Shown here: in pieces, positions 23,452 to 34,846 of the stretch
How the letters are laid out: every line of letters begins with the position of its first letter
How positions within the stretch are numbered: the stretch's first letter is position 1
From: Haliotis asinina
Taxonomy: Eukaryota > Mollusca > Gastropoda > Lepetellida > Haliotidae
DNA: 64,000 nucleotides
Direction: 5' to 3'
NCBI RefSeq assembly: GCF_037392515.1
Contig: NC_090291.1
Span: 34,166,501-34,230,500 of the forward strand
Notes under the pieces: model-generated
What the model saw: only the letters and a program-made list of their open reading frames with translations
What the model was told of the DNA's origin: nothing
Database searches by the model: none
Position numbers and translations under genes: made by a program

Positions 23452-23542
23452 ATTTTGAGTGTGTGTATGAGATTGTGTGTGTGTGAGATTGTGTGTGTGT
23501 GCGTGTGCGTGTGTGCGTGCGTGCGTGTGTGTGTGTGTGACG
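23452..23542. repeat. (TG)n / (CG TG)n microsatellite
   Basis: Alternating TG with CG interruptions. The cysteine/valine frame 23455-23652 and the Thr/His frame opposite are translations of it. It lies about 135 bp beyond the G1 stop codon. Confidence 0.9.
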
Positions 23543-23673
23543 CGCATAACTCTCTAACAATCAGTGACGAAGTTAGGGAAGAAACTTGTTCAACCAATAC
23601 AATTGCTGTGTCATATGAGATAAGAAAACACAGGCCTCTGTCACCAAAGTAATGAAGACCACCTTCTCGTTGG

Positions 23674-23790
23674 TTAAGACATCAACTCGATCATACTAAC
23701 AGAGACGTCGTCTACAAATAAAAAGCTGTCAGGAATTGCTCCAGGGTCTCTCTCCTTGAAGTTGTGAGTGCTCACACCATCGATCACTAA
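23674..23790 (-). CDS. G1 exon 6: galectin domain, last strands and stop
   Basis: 117 nt, acceptor TTTATTCCAG, stop TAA at 23674-23676. It encodes LVIDGVSTHNFKERDPGAIP and DVSVSMIELMS. The VxxGxxxHxFxxR ... GDVxVSxIEL pattern is the galectin C-terminal signature. Confidence 0.85.
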   Translation of the reverse strand, partial: LVIDGVSTHNFKERDPGAIPDSFLFVDDVSVSMIELMS

Positions 23791-26700
23791 CTGGAATAAA
23801 CCAGTCATTATTTTACTGCTAATGTTTTATCCAAACATCGTACACAAAGTGAAAAACAGTGTTAGAATTCTAATTATGTTCTTGAATTTGTTTTCTCCAG
23901 TATAATGCTCTTCCATGACAAAGAAAACAAAATTAAATATACACTGTATAGTTGCCACAGTGATGAACACAAATTGTCACACTCTGTGACACTAGAATAT
24001 GAAATGAAACCGCAGTGATATATGGGGCGATTGAGTAGTCCAGTGCTTAAAGTGTTTCACTCGTCACGCCAAAGATCCGGGTTTGATTTCCCACATGGGT
24101 AGATTGTGTCAAGCACCCTGATCTTGATGAAATATTACCGAAAGGAGCGTAAAACCAAACTCATCCACTCATTCAATGATATGCATACTCTAATACACTC
24201 TTTGCAATTTACATTTCATGTATAAATCATCTACACCCTTTAGTTTACATTCAAAAGCTACTTAATAATGTATGCATCCTCACTGTTATATTCCATACAT
24301 ACCCCGTATTCTCCATCTCCGAGAGTTATTTGAACCTCCATTGTTTTTTCAACAGCCAAATTCAGATCGAAACTCTCCTTTGTTCCCCAGTTATCATCTA
24401 TCTTTGTGTTGACAACGGTCATGTTACTGTCTCCCTTGTAGTCGAGGCGGAACTCTACGTAGAATAACGTGTCAGCTTGTTTCTTTATCCCGATACCCCA
24501 TCTGCAGTTGAATGATAACAGATGAAACGACTCAGTTCGTATTTGTACACTATTTCAACTGCTTAATTTAACAAGTTTCACTTATGGTCTAACAAAAAAT
24601 TGTTCAGCAATGTCCATAAATTTGCTCTTCACTTTCTTGTCATCATGATAATGTCCATAAATTTGCTCTTCACCTACTTGCCATCGCGATATTGTCCATA
24701 TATATGCTCTTCACTTTCTTGCCATCGTGATAATGTCCTTAAATATGCTCTTAACTTTCTTGCCATCGTGATAATGTCCATAAATATGCTCTTCACTTTC
24801 TTGCCATCGTGATAATGTCCATAAATATGCTCTTCACTTTCTTGCCATCGTGATAATGTCCATAAATATGCTCTTCACTTTCTTGCCATCGTGATAATGT
24901 CCTTAAATATGTTCTTCACCTACCTGCCATCGCGATATTGTCCATATATATGTTCTTCACTTTCTTGCCATCGTGATAATGTTCATAAATATGCTCTTCA
25001 CTTTCTTGCCATCGTGATAATGTCCTTAAATGTGCTCTTCACTTTCTTGCCATCGTGATCAATTATATTGCTAAATGTATTTCACCTGTATTGTGCCTTA
25101 CGTTATAATTCGCTCATAATCCATGGTTTCGTCCTTGTTAACCTATTAACGGCATCTTTACGGTTCAGTTTCGGTCAGATATACAGACGAAATATAACTT
25201 ATATTCAATATAAATATTTTGGCCAGATTTACATGTTGTATACCGAACATATACAGACGACGGTTTAAATATGACTGAATGTCTAAATTAGTTTAACAAT
25301 GTGATTCAAACTGTGTATGCGTTACCTTGTAACCTCGGTTGCTTTCCCATTGACTACCAGCCGGAACTTGCTGGATGGACCACACGGAAATGAATACCTG
25401 CCTTTGATCTGCAACAGACATACCAGCACATTTCATTATTCCCTGTTTCATAAGAACTGATGTGATTTTCTTATAATTTTGTGTATGATTTTAAGAAACA
25501 TGTATTAGAGCTGTTTAAGTCAAAGGATCTCTTAAGGGTGTAGTGTAAATACTGTGATGCATCGCATAAATTGAATGTTCAGTTACTATGTTTTAAGCGT
25601 TTGGAAGGTCGTCACCAACTGTTATGCTCGAAGTGTGATGCAGGACCTGCTGAAGATGAGTTTTATTTCCTTCTGCTATATCCTCATTATAAGTCATGTA
25701 GAGAACTGTTTGTACCGCCATGTTATTATAGGTCATGTAGAGAACTGTTTGTACCGCCATGTTATTATAAGTCATGTAGAGAACTGTTTGTACCGCCATG
25801 TTATTATTAGTCATATAGAGAACTGTTTGTACCGCCATGTTATTATAAGTCATGTAGAGAACTGTTTGTACCGCCATGTTATTATAAGAATCCACCCCAT
25901 GATGAATTTGTCTAATTAATATCAATAACAAATTCTGTGCACATAAAGAAGACATGACTGTACCTCAAGTGAAATGTATCATGTTAAACAGACTTTTTTA
26001 TAATTTGTATTTATTCTAAGTATTTACACGGTTTTGCATAAAAGTGGAGGAGAATAGTGCATGGCAGTTTGACCAAATCTTAATGAAGTAATGTGTATGA
26101 CAATTAATGACCGCGTTACACATTGTTAACTTACAACATTCAGTGAGCTATTTTTGTAAGGTATGGAATGTTTGTGGGTAGGTATTCTGAAGTTGAAAAA
26201 GATTTGTGTTGACAGAATAATTACTGGGTTTACGGGGTTATAGGAGGGCCAACAAGAACGTTCTATTTGGGCTTTGCATTTTGTGCGATATCCAACTTTC
26301 CAGGCGCCTCGAGTTGGAACACACGTTGGTGCTTTGTTGAGTAGTCTTGCATTGTATATCAGTATATGTTGCCCATTGCATGTTTCTTGTATCTTAGTAC
26401 TATGGGCCATGAGGAGTCAAATGCAAAAAATCAGCTTGTCACTTCACTCTTGTGATGTGACTTTGTATGTTTTCTTGTGTACATCTATCTTTGATTTAAT
26501 TCAAAATATATTGCATATATTCAAATATGATCGGAATTACTGGACCTTTAAAAAGAGAATCTAAAAGAGATCTAAATTTGTGTTATGCTGCCGTTTGCTT
26601 GCCCTGTCAACACAAGTCAGACCGAGACTTGACCAGCCGTCAGATATGTATGGTGCTGGGTACCAGTTAAACCAGAAAACAGGGCTTGATGTGTGTAGGG

Positions 26701-29700
26701 TCTGTGTTTACGTATACCAAGGATCCTTAAATACTCAGAATATCTTACCGGGTCGTACCACCGGCTCTGTCCACAAAGACCGACCAAACTCTCCCATGCT
26801 CCAGATGACTGACAGGTGCTGGTGACATTGTTGTAGCAGGCTCTGTAGTCAGGGTCACATGAGTAGGTCGCCACAGATCCCTCGTAGTGACCGTCATACG
26901 TGATGTTGGCGTCGCTCACTTCCGGGGGATGACCACAACCCTGGAACTCTTCACACAAACGATTATATGTCTAAAAATTACAGTCAGCAGTCGTGTTTTA
27001 AGAACTTCAATATGTCATCTGTCAATCCCCGATTAATAGACTAGTTTGACTAGTTATCAAAGTAACACAACACCAAGTCCGGAAGGGAATATTGTTTTTT
27101 TCATGAACATTCCTAAGATTTCATTACTCCAAGAATGCTTAAAAGACACAGAACAGCACAGATGTTCACGCTCATATCTTTTGTTTGGATCACCGTTCTA
27201 CCCACAGGGGTTCGAATGTCTGTTTGGATAATAATTTTCAAAAACAAAATCTAGATTTTTACAGTCGTATATTGTTTTTATGTGTTGTGTTTAGCATATA
27301 TTTCAAATTTGAACGAAATCGGTGAAGAAATGAATTTTAGAAAATTCTACTGCTGTAGCAGTAGATGTTTCTAAAAAATAATAATTTCATCACCGATTTC
27401 GTTCAAATATTTGAACACAGAATATACTTTCATGTAATAAGTGTAGCAGTAGAACTTTCTAACAAACCATTTCTTCGCCGATTTCGTTTTAATTTGAATT
27501 ATATGTCAATCATAACGTAAGAAAAGAATATACGGTTATAAAAATCAAGATTTTTATTTTTGAAAATTATTGTGCGAACAGAGATTCAAAACCCTGTGAT
27601 TCTACTCACGTTTTTGGTCTTTACACTGCTTTTGTGTGTTGCCTCTGCTACTGTTGGCTGATAGTGTCTTTTATAAGTTCAAAAACTTATTTAAGTCAAT
27701 TTATCAGGAACGCAATAAGGCAACCAGTTAAAATCATGGACAGTCTCGCTAACTAGAACTTTAAAACTATCTTGGTATATGCATCCCGTAAAGTTAGTTG
27801 AGATGGTGGAAGAACACTGGTTACCTGGAGCACATCTTGCAAGACCAAGTCGAGTTACCTCACAGCGGGTGTTGGGACACATCACTATAGCGCATCGTCC
27901 AGAGAGAGACTATGAAGAAAAGAACCCGTTCACAAATATACTGACCACGTTCAAACAACAATTGTTCGCGTTGTGTTTTCCTGTGTATATCAATCCAACG
28001 AGGGTAGGTATTGCTTCTCCGACTTTTAATTCCACTTTTAACATATTTTTAAATCACACATCGAAAAATGAGAAATAGATTGCCATTGGGCACCCATTCA
28101 GTGAAATTATGAATATAAATCTCCGTAATTGGAACACGATGAAATCTATTGACCAATACAGCGAGGCTGACCAGTTGATCCCCTCAGTGACATCTAAGGT
28201 AAAGGTTGATAAAGGTTAATCACTCTTAATCACCTGCATTGCCCGAGCAGAGTTTATTTGAATACCTACCACAGTGAGGGTGTTTAAACGGCTTAGCATC
28301 AGTCATGCTAATAGGACACTTCGAAGAACAGTGGACATAACTTAAGAGAAGATAATTCCTTTCCCGCCTTTTCACAAGGCCTTGTTACCAAATCAGACAT
28401 AAATCTGTCGCAGAATTCCAAAACTTACAACAAGCATATTTGGACATACTTAATGGAAATGTTTATACTCATTCACAAAATAAAAGCTGCTTTTTTCACA
28501 AGGTCATGGAATCTGTACCAAAACAACATCGTGAGATCTGTACCAGCTTCCTACGTTTGTCGTTGACAAAATAGGTAACACTGAAATATAGCAATTATGC
28601 AAAACATCCCCCAACATCTCAAAATTTCATATAAACGTATCCAATAAAACACGTTCATATTTACATTCCACTTCCATATACATCTCACAGTAATTTCTGC
28701 TAAAGGCAAAATCGATTGTACATTCCCGGTTATGTCATGATCCCGTGTTTATGAATCATTATGAAAGCGTGGTCTTGGTAAGTGTGCACATTCTGCACCT
28801 TCGATCACGCCCTGCATTAACAAATGGAAGTCTAGTCCTGTTTTACCTGAACAAAAGCACGTGGAAGTATGATACATGGCCAAATTAGGATTAGCATAAA
28901 ACAAATGCCCATATGGAAATACCCTGCATGGGTTTTCCATTTGACATTTCAGTTTTTAAAAAAAAAAAACTGAACAGAGGCTTGCATGTAAGAGAAATCT
29001 TGATTAAAAGAGCGTGTTCGATTGTAACTCAAACGTTGTGAAACAGAGACATCGGATCTTGGAGCTCTTGACAAACTGCTCCACGTTGAGCTGCATTCAT
29101 CCTTGTTGTCCTCAGCCTTGCTCGACATGGAGGAAAAGTCATCCTTGTTGTCATCAGCCTTGCTCAACATAGGGGGACGTCATTTTTGTTGTCATCAGCC
29201 TTGCTCGACATAGGGGAACGCATCCTTGTCATCAGCCTTGCTCGACATAGGGGAAGTCATCTTTGTTGTCATCAGCCTTGCTCGACATAGGGGAAGTCAT
29301 CCTTGTTGTCATCAGCCTTGCTCGACATAGGAGAATGTCATTCTTGTTGTCATCAGCCTTGCTCGACATAGGGGAAGTCATCCTTGTTGTCATCAGTCTT
29401 GCTCGACATAGGGGAAAGTCATCCTTGTTGTCATCAGCCTTGCTCGACATAGGGGGAAGTAGTCATCCTTGTTGTCATCAGCCTTGCTCAACATAGGGGG
29501 AAGCCATCCTTGTTGTCATCAGCCCTGCTCGATATTTGGGGAGGTCATCCTTGTTGTCATCAGCGTTGCTCGACATCGGGAGAAGTCATCTCTGTTGTCA
29601 TCAACCTTGCTCGACATAGGGGGAAGTCATCCTTAACTTGTCATCAGTCTTGATCGACATCGGGGGAAAGCTACCCCTATTGTTATACAGCCTTGCTCGA

Positions 29701-30805
29701 CATTGTGGGAAAGCCATCACTATTGACACCAGCTTTGCTTGACATTGCGAGAAAGATACAGCCTATTGTCATACAGCCTTGGAGAGATCTTGTTTGCCTC
29801 TGAATGGTTGTGAATAGATCTAAAATGGAAAGACATACGGCGGCCTCGTTGGTCTGTGTACTTTAGTATCTTGTCATTTTTATCGTGAAGCAGAATGATG
29901 AACGTAATAAATCCTTTAAATATGTATGTAAGCTAGATTAATATTATTAACAGTGACTTTATTTCCACAATGAATGATATTATTTGTGTCCTTAAAACAC
30001 ATAACAAATGTGCTTTCCCTAACTATGTCGGTTTTCTTAGGAAATCTGTCCCCATCACTACGGACCGTCGAAGCTCAAATATACATTCCCTTTGCAATTC
30101 ATCGTGAACCTCACATGGATCTAAATATATTATTAAGCTATATTCAAATGTCATCACCACACGCAGGTGTGACTAAATTTTATGGAAAAAAACCATTAGA
30201 CAAGAATGGAACAATTTTGATATCCTTTCTGTGTATGACAAAGTTTAGATTTAGATGTAGAATTAGTGAGTAATTCTTGGTTTTGTAATTTTAAGAAGAT
30301 TCTACATTTTATCACGATTTTATCAAAAGAATGAATGTTTACACCTCCAAGAAACTGGAAAAAACATTATTAAGGTAAATGTTGCAGACATTCAGAAGTC
30401 ACTGAGATAACACGTACTTGGCAGAGTGCCAACAACATAACACCTTTAAACAAGGAGGTCTGAACTGAAAGACTAAAATCTGCTGTGAACACCTACCTTT
30501 GGCCAGTGTTGAATATCACTGAATAGGAATCCCGTTCTGTCAACGAGGTTAGCAGTATCACTACTGTTACTGTTGAGGAGGCAGGTGCGCGTTTTCTTCT
30601 CAAATCCAAAGGACAGACATACTGAGGACATGAGACATTCTGATGCACAGGCGTAGAGAGACTGACTCCAGAACTTTCTGAACACCTGGTGTTCCATGTT
30701 CCTGTCACGCTGAACTACAGACTCCACGTCCAGACAGTTGTCACCATTGACGAACCTCATTATTCCTAAAATCAGTAAAACGACTTCGTCATGATAAGAC
30801 CACAT
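23674..30805 (-). CDS. G1: secreted PAN-CCP-galectin chimeric lectin-like protein (complete)
   Basis: Six exons (30805-30497, 27909-27825, 26948-26749, 25408-25326, 24501-24303, 23790-23674) total 993 nt, 330 residues, and every junction is in phase. Domains in order: signal peptide (about 1-21), PAN/apple-like module (24-103), cysteine-rich linker (104-131), CCP/sushi-like module (132-198), and galectin-type beta-sandwich (199-330). The galectin call rests on DTLFYVEFRLDYKGDSN, VVNTKIDDNWG, FDLNLAVEKTMEVQITLGDG and LVIDGVSTHNF ... DDVSVSMIEL, matching strands of the family. The standard HxNxR/VxN/WxxExR sugar site is mostly changed (YxExR, VxN, WxxKxS). Secretion and a carbohydrate or protein recognition role are inferred. 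Neighbouring copies G1b, G2 and G3 share exon structure and intron sequence, so the family arose by tandem duplication. I know of no described protein with this order. Confidence 0.85.
24022..24170 (+). repeat. tRNA-derived SINE (SINE-C)
   Basis: In G1 intron 5. A-box region GATTGAGTAGTCCAGTGCTTA and B-box region CCGGGTTTGATTTCCCAC give a tRNA-like head. The body has CAAGCACCCTGATCTTGATG and the tail CCAAACTCATCCACTC. Confidence 0.7.
24303..24501 (-). CDS. G1 exon 5: galectin domain, sugar-site strands
   Basis: 199 nt, acceptor AACTGCAG, donor GTATGT. It encodes WGIGIKKQADTLFYVEFRLD, YKGDSNMTVVNTKIDDNWGT and NLAVEKTMEVQITLGDGEYG. This exon corresponds to the one that carries the carbohydrate-binding residues in vertebrate galectin genes. 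Confidence 0.85.
24600..25064. repeat. Minisatellite, 41 bp unit, about 11 copies
   Basis: Unit GATAATGTCCATAAATATGC + TCTTCACTTTCTTGCCATCGT in G1 intron 4. Copies differ by a few bases. The frame 24600-24812 is a repeat translation. Confidence 0.92.
25326..25408 (-). CDS. G1 exon 4: galectin domain, first strands
   Basis: 83 nt, phase 0 in and phase 2 out, acceptor GTTGCAG, donor GTAACG. It encodes IKGRYSFPCGPSSKFRLVVN and GKATEVT(R). Aligned with the first sheet of galectins (ITVxGxxxxxxxRF). Confidence 0.82.
25540..26030 (+). mobile_element. LINE 3' fragment with internal coding minisatellite
   Basis: Frame at 25571-25810 encodes the zinc-knuckle-like C-terminus of a LINE polyprotein: KRLEGRHQLLCSKCDAGPAE, DEFYFLLLYPHYKSCRELFV. 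A 39 bp, 13-codon unit (25684-25893, five copies, encoding YKSCRELFVPPCY) is expanded inside it, with a stop in the fourth copy. The fragment then reads KNPPHDEFV. It sits in G1 intron 3, opposite in strand to G1. Confidence 0.65.
26749..26948 (-). CDS. G1 exon 3: CCP/sushi-like module
   Basis: 200 nt between acceptor TGTGAAG and donor GTAAGA. It encodes EFQGCGHPPEVSDANITYDG, then YEGSVATYSCDPDYRACYNN, ending LCGQSRWYDP. The CGHPP start, 'G..VATYSCDPDY' and 'TCQSSGAWESLVGLCG' are classic CCP features (C..P ... Y.C..GY ... C...G.W....P.C), with an extra cysteine in RACYN. Confidence 0.88.
27203..27598. mobile_element. Long palindromic MITE
   Basis: In G1 intron 2. The ends are inverted: CACAGGGGTTCGAATGTCTG ... 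AATAATTTTCAAAAAC on the left against ATAATTTTCAAAAATA (minus) ... CACAGGG on the right. Inside are further inverted units around CACCGATTTCGTTCAAAT and GTAGCAGTAGA. No coding capacity. Confidence 0.75.
27825..27909 (-). CDS. G1 exon 2: short cysteine-rich module
   Basis: 85 nt between acceptor CTTCATAG and donor GTAACC, phase 0 in and phase 1 out. It encodes SLSGRCAIVMCPNTRCEVTR and LGLARCAP with four cysteines (C-x4-C-x4-C-x9-C). G2 and G3 have an 88 nt version with one extra residue before the third cysteine. Confidence 0.85.
28090..28210 (+). repeat. Ancient SINE-A relic in G1 intron 1
   Basis: ATTATGAATATAAATCTCCG and CAATACAGCGAGGCTGACCA resemble the SINE-A core. The equivalent relic lies in G3 intron 1 at about 62420-62560, in the same place relative to exon 2. 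The insertion therefore looks older than the gene duplication. Confidence 0.45.
29090..29725. repeat. Minisatellite, about 40 bp unit, about 15 copies
   Basis: Unit CATCCTTGTTGTCATCAGCC + TTGCTCGACATAGGGGAAGT in G1 intron 1, decaying toward both ends. Frames on both strands (28949-29170, 29232-29450, 29263-29496) are repeat translations. Confidence 0.92.
29770..30470. other. G1 intron 1, no feature recognised
   Basis: The plus-strand frame 29974-30273 (99 codons) has no domain I recognise. It could be a mobile-element scrap. Confidence 0.35.
30497..30805 (-). CDS. G1 exon 1: signal peptide + PAN/apple-like domain
   Basis: 309 nt, ends CCAAAG before donor GTAGGT. Starts MWSYHDEVVLLILGIMRFVN, a short hydrophobic signal segment with cleavage probably after VNG. 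The module has the PAN pattern: SLYACASECLMSSVCLSFGF then KTRTCLLNSNSSDTANL, with five cysteines. The start is chosen because G2 has the same MWSY start with the same exon length. Confidence 0.88.
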
Positions 30806-30809
30806 TTCA

Positions 30810-31495
30810 GTACCTCGAACGTCAACTGTCTAGCTGCTGCTGACATGCCCGAGATATCACAGCAATCAATATATTGTGAGGCATGTCAAATCTTCGGATG
30901 ACTTTATATCAAATAAGTAGGCACAGATGAGAACATACAGAATCATTCATACGTGTAAATTAACAACCTGCCCGTGATCACATCTACTTCAAACAGTCAT
31001 CGAGCGTTTCTCATTCGCATGTCTTTGTCTTTGCTTGTATTTGTATCTGTTTGTGTCTATGTAAATTTACAACCTGCGCTTGATCACAACTGCTTCAAAT
31101 TGCGTTATTACCTGGCACAATGATAAAGGTAATATGCTTACCATCACGATACATCCATATATGATACATACATGTATAATAGTCTCCCATAAGTGACTTA
31201 TCATTAGAGAAATTCCATTAGACTTGCATGCTAATTAACTCTTGCAGGAATAATTTTCATAAATTTAGTTTCGGTCGAATTGCCTTCAGTACTTATCTAT
31301 CTACCAGCAAATCACTTCAGCTACAAACACATAATTTCCATTCAACTTTCCGATGATTTTACGAAAACTGCAACTATTTAAACACATGTTTTAGACATAC
31401 CAATCAGGTTTATCATGGCTGTCTATGGGATAGATTAAGTTGTACTTGCACATGATGCTTCCTCAGGTGTCATTCGATAACTAATCAATTAAAAT
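30810..31495. promoter_or_regulatory. Upstream region of G1
   Basis: AT-rich sequence just 5' of the G1 start codon. No clear TATA or initiator could be assigned. The G1 promoter is expected here by position only. Confidence 0.2.
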
Positions 31496-31496
31496 A

Positions 31497-31660
31497 TGAG
31501 TGAGTGAGTTAATATTTAACGTCACATCGGCAATATCTCAGCCATATCGTGACGAGAACAGTTAATACTGAAATGAAATATATATCTATTATAAAACCTG
31601 TCAACGAAGGACAGTAAAACAACTAGAATATCACAGATGAGAATATAAAACTAGTAACTA
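31497..31660 (+). repeat. SINE-B copy
   Basis: GAGTGAGTTAATATTTAACG, TCACATCGGCAATATCTCAG, CCATATCGTGACGAGAACA, then TGTCAACGAAGGACAGTAAA. A second family with a GAGT head, distinct from SINE-A. Other copies at 36139 and, degenerate, at 33124. Confidence 0.75.
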
Positions 31661-31878
31661 TACCTAAAACAATTTATCTATAGAGGACAATACAAGATAA
31701 AAATGGGCTAGAGATTAAAATACGAAAGAAAGCTTTCTGCACGCAGCCGACGATGATTTCCAAGATGTTTTTGCAAATATAAAAAAATAAAATGACGTCT
31801 CCCCGATTATGAAAATTACTGTTGCAACAGTTAATTACCATTTAAATCAATGGAAACTTCACTAATGATTAATGAGTA

Positions 31879-32134
31879 ACTTTAATTACACGCCTTACTC
31901 AGCAATATTCCAGCTATATGGGGACGGTCTATAAATATTCTAGTCTGGACCAGACAATCCAGTGATCAACAGCATGAGCATCGATCTACGCAATTGGGAA
32001 CCGATGACATGTCAACCAAGTCAGCGAGCCTGACCACCCGATCCCGTTAGTCGCCTCTTACGACAAGCATAGTCACCTTTTGTGGAAGCATGGATTGCTG
32101 AATGCCTATTCTACCCGTGACCTTTACGGGTCTC
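31879..32134 (+). repeat. SINE-A copy
   Basis: From GTAACTTTAATTACACGCCT to TACCCGTGACCTTTACGGGTC. The head is degraded, the body near consensus. Confidence 0.88.
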
Positions 32135-32840
32135 ACTAACGATGACTTACATATGGTCACATTCGTTACTACTCGTGTCATTCCGGCAAACCGGATTGCG
32201 ACTCGTACCCCTCTCGTGGCCATGTTTACGACTGGTCGTGTCTAAGCGCAAACGGACCATGGCGATGAAAAGATCTAGTACTATTATCAAGGAAAGATAA
32301 TTCTGGATTTCCAAACATTGCTGTTAGAACATCCAACATCCAGTGGGCAAAACAGCAAAACGGTCATTCCCCTTGCAAATATGTTTCAGTGTTGAAAGTT
32401 GTTCATCCTTTAGCTCAAAGTTTATGTTTAAATTGTCCTTGCTAAGTTTAGCGAAGTTTCAAAGTTCAACGGTTCCGCGATTTTTATGCTTTGAAATGCG
32501 TTTTACTATGCGCGATTTGATTGGTTTGCCATGATTCTTGGCAATAATCTCGTGCGAGAGAGGTACGAGTCTTCTTGTAGGTCACGGAAAGAGACGAGTA
32601 GTTACGAATACTAATGAGCTACTGTACTAATGATTTAGTCAGAGTTTTACTTGTTCTCTCAGACTGTATAACGAAAATGAAAAAGGTTATTGGGTCAGTA
32701 TTGGGTTATTGGGTCGAGGGTTAATAGGAGAATGCATCCGATCGATAAGATTGTTTTTGTAACTCTGGGAAGTCTGATTCCACTGAATTCTCGTCTTTAA
32801 TTAAGCATTTATTTATTAGGATTGTTTCAATGTCACGACA
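32135..32840. other. Stretch without recognised genes
   Basis: The frame 32343-32534 has no domain. A short inverted pair (ACTCGTACCCCTCTCG near 32190 and its counterpart CGAGAGAGGTACGAGT near 32555) suggests the ends of a roughly 400 bp palindromic element. Confidence 0.35.
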
Positions 32841-33123
32841 GTAAGGCTCACGAGTGGTTCGGTTGAGGACAAGAACTCCACTATACTAACAGAGACGTGA
32901 TTAGATTTTGCCCCAGATATTCTTTCAGGTAAGTTGCAAACGCTGGCAAAACTGAAATACATCAGCTATTTGTATAATTCTCTGTAAATGTTTTAACTAT
33001 TATCATGTACAAAGTGTTGACAACATATTTCAGAAAAACAAATATATATTCCAGATAAAATTACTAAAATATTTATATATCGTCATTATGGTCAAAATAA
33101 TGAAAAATGTATTTGTATTGCGA

Positions 33124-33285
33124 ACTGAGTGAGTGAGTGAGTTGAGTAATTTAGTTATGAACGAGTTAGTTAAGAGTTTTAGTCATGTTGGCATTTGCGA
33201 TATATAAAGTTAGAATATTTTTTAAAATGTCTACAAATGACAGTAAAACCAACTAAAATATCATAGATAAATGTGTAATAATGTA
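33124..33285 (+). repeat. SINE-B copy, degenerate
   Basis: GAGTGAGTGAGTTGAGTAAT head, then GTCTACAAATGACAGTAAAA and CCAACTAAAATATCATAG, matching the 3' half of SINE-B. Confidence 0.5.
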
Positions 33286-33365
33286 GGGATGAAGTAAATA
33301 ACGCATATTCTACGAATTCCAACACTTGCAGAGATAAACACACTTGGGCTGTCAAGGAGACAATG

Positions 33366-33500
33366 TGAGGTTGGGGTAGCTTAGAGGTTAAAGCGCTCGC
33401 TTATCATGTGTAAGTCCCGGGTTCGATTCCTAGACAGGCACTATGTGTGAAGCCAATTTCTGGTACCCCCGCCATGATATTGCTGAACTCCCTCACTGAC
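33366..33500 (+). repeat. tRNA-derived SINE (SINE-C), clear tRNA head
   Basis: GGGGTAGCTTAGAGGTTAAA (A box TAGCTTAGAGG) and CCCGGGTTCGATTCC (B box GGTTCGATTCC) are 30-35 bp apart, as in a polymerase III promoter. The body GTGTGAAGCCAATTTCTGGT follows. It is a SINE, not a functional tRNA: the anticodon arm does not fold properly. Confidence 0.78.
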
Positions 33501-34758
33501 ACATGTTTCCTTTAATTACGTACATGAAAACTAACATTATTAAAAGACACACCATGGATGACAGTAATCAGCTGTGATGGAAAAATATATCACTGAAGCA
33601 GGGCATGCTTGACCATGATTCTTTCATCACATGGGGTACAGCACGGAGGCTCCACGGCTTTTAATATCATGTATTCGGGAGGTTATATGCATTGACCAAT
33701 ACGGTGTCGTTATTTATAAGATGGCCTTTTCAATTCTGGACTGACAACCCAAGTTGTCTACACCGTTACCTGGATCTTTTTCATACTGGAGTCAGTCAGA
33801 TGTGTATTGTCACCTATAAATCCTGCGTTGAAACTGGTTTTTGGCCATGATAATTTAAGCTTAGTTCGGTATGGCTATACTTTTACATACAGGATATAAA
33901 CCAGTATTCTGAAGCTAACATTCAACTGATATATCCACCCTATGTTTTCCCACAGTGAAACGAAAATCGGTATGAATGAATGAATAGGAATGGAAATCCA
34001 TGTTCTCAGGTTGTCCCACTGAAACTTCTCTGGAAAACATGTCTCGCTGAATACATATTTGTGATAAAGGTCTTAGACATTAAAACATCCGTGAACATCC
34101 GTTGGTTTGGGGAAAACAGAAACGACACCTTCAGAATCCAGAACTGGTGTCGTATATCTGAAAAAGGTACAGAAATATACTGATTAAATATCAGTGAAGA
34201 AACCAATTATTTTATATTCATCCTACATGGACGAATACATAAGTCACATTCCGTCCTTTTTCGTGTGCATTTTATATCAGATTCTGCATATAACATTATC
34301 TTTCAGCATAATTATATCAAACTGAGTCAGCTGAATGTCTTACATAGCAAGCGTTTGGTACTCTATAACTTTAATAGGGCGCTGAACAAATTGACAGATT
34401 GACATGCATTTCTGTTACTCTGTTTTTCGACATAATTTCCTATTGATGTCCTCAAAATCTTTAGGAAAAATAAACTCATAGAAACGAACAAGGGAACACA
34501 TGAAAGTACAAGACTAATGTTCCTTTGCTTTTTTTCCAGAAAAGAATAAAGGGACACTTGTACATTTATTTGTTTCCATGAGTATATATAGCGCATTTGT
34601 GTCTGGTTACAACTGACAAATTGGAGATTCTCCTGTGTGAGGTGATTTTGGTCATCGCTTCCCCAATCCGGGAAGAAACATGAAAGTAATCGAAATACTT
34701 TTTTCAGATCCACAATAGGGAGTATGGAAGTGTACTTCCTGATGCACTGGAAAAGATA

Positions 34759-34846
34759 TTTACACCTGGAACACATCTTGCACGACCAAGTCGAGTTAAC
34801 TCACCCCGACTGATTTCTTGACATGTCCTTTGTGTGGATCCACCAG
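34759..34846 (-). pseudogene. G1b exon 2 relic
   Basis: Between acceptor CCTTATAG and donor GTGTAA. Encodes SLPGGSTQRTCQEISRGELT and RLGRARCVP in frame. Two of the four cysteines of the functional exon are replaced. Confidence 0.6.

Noticed and set aside
23455-23652. Cys/Val-rich small protein
   Set aside because: Translation of a TG microsatellite.
26274-26564. 96-codon plus-strand frame in G1 intron 3
   Set aside because: No recognisable domain; probably LINE-derived or chance.
33366-33500. Functional tRNA gene
   Set aside because: The polymerase III boxes belong to a SINE head; the cloverleaf is not complete and the body continues as SINE-C.
33980-34183. Plus-strand 67-residue protein inside G1b
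   Set aside because: No domain or splice support; lies in decayed sequence.
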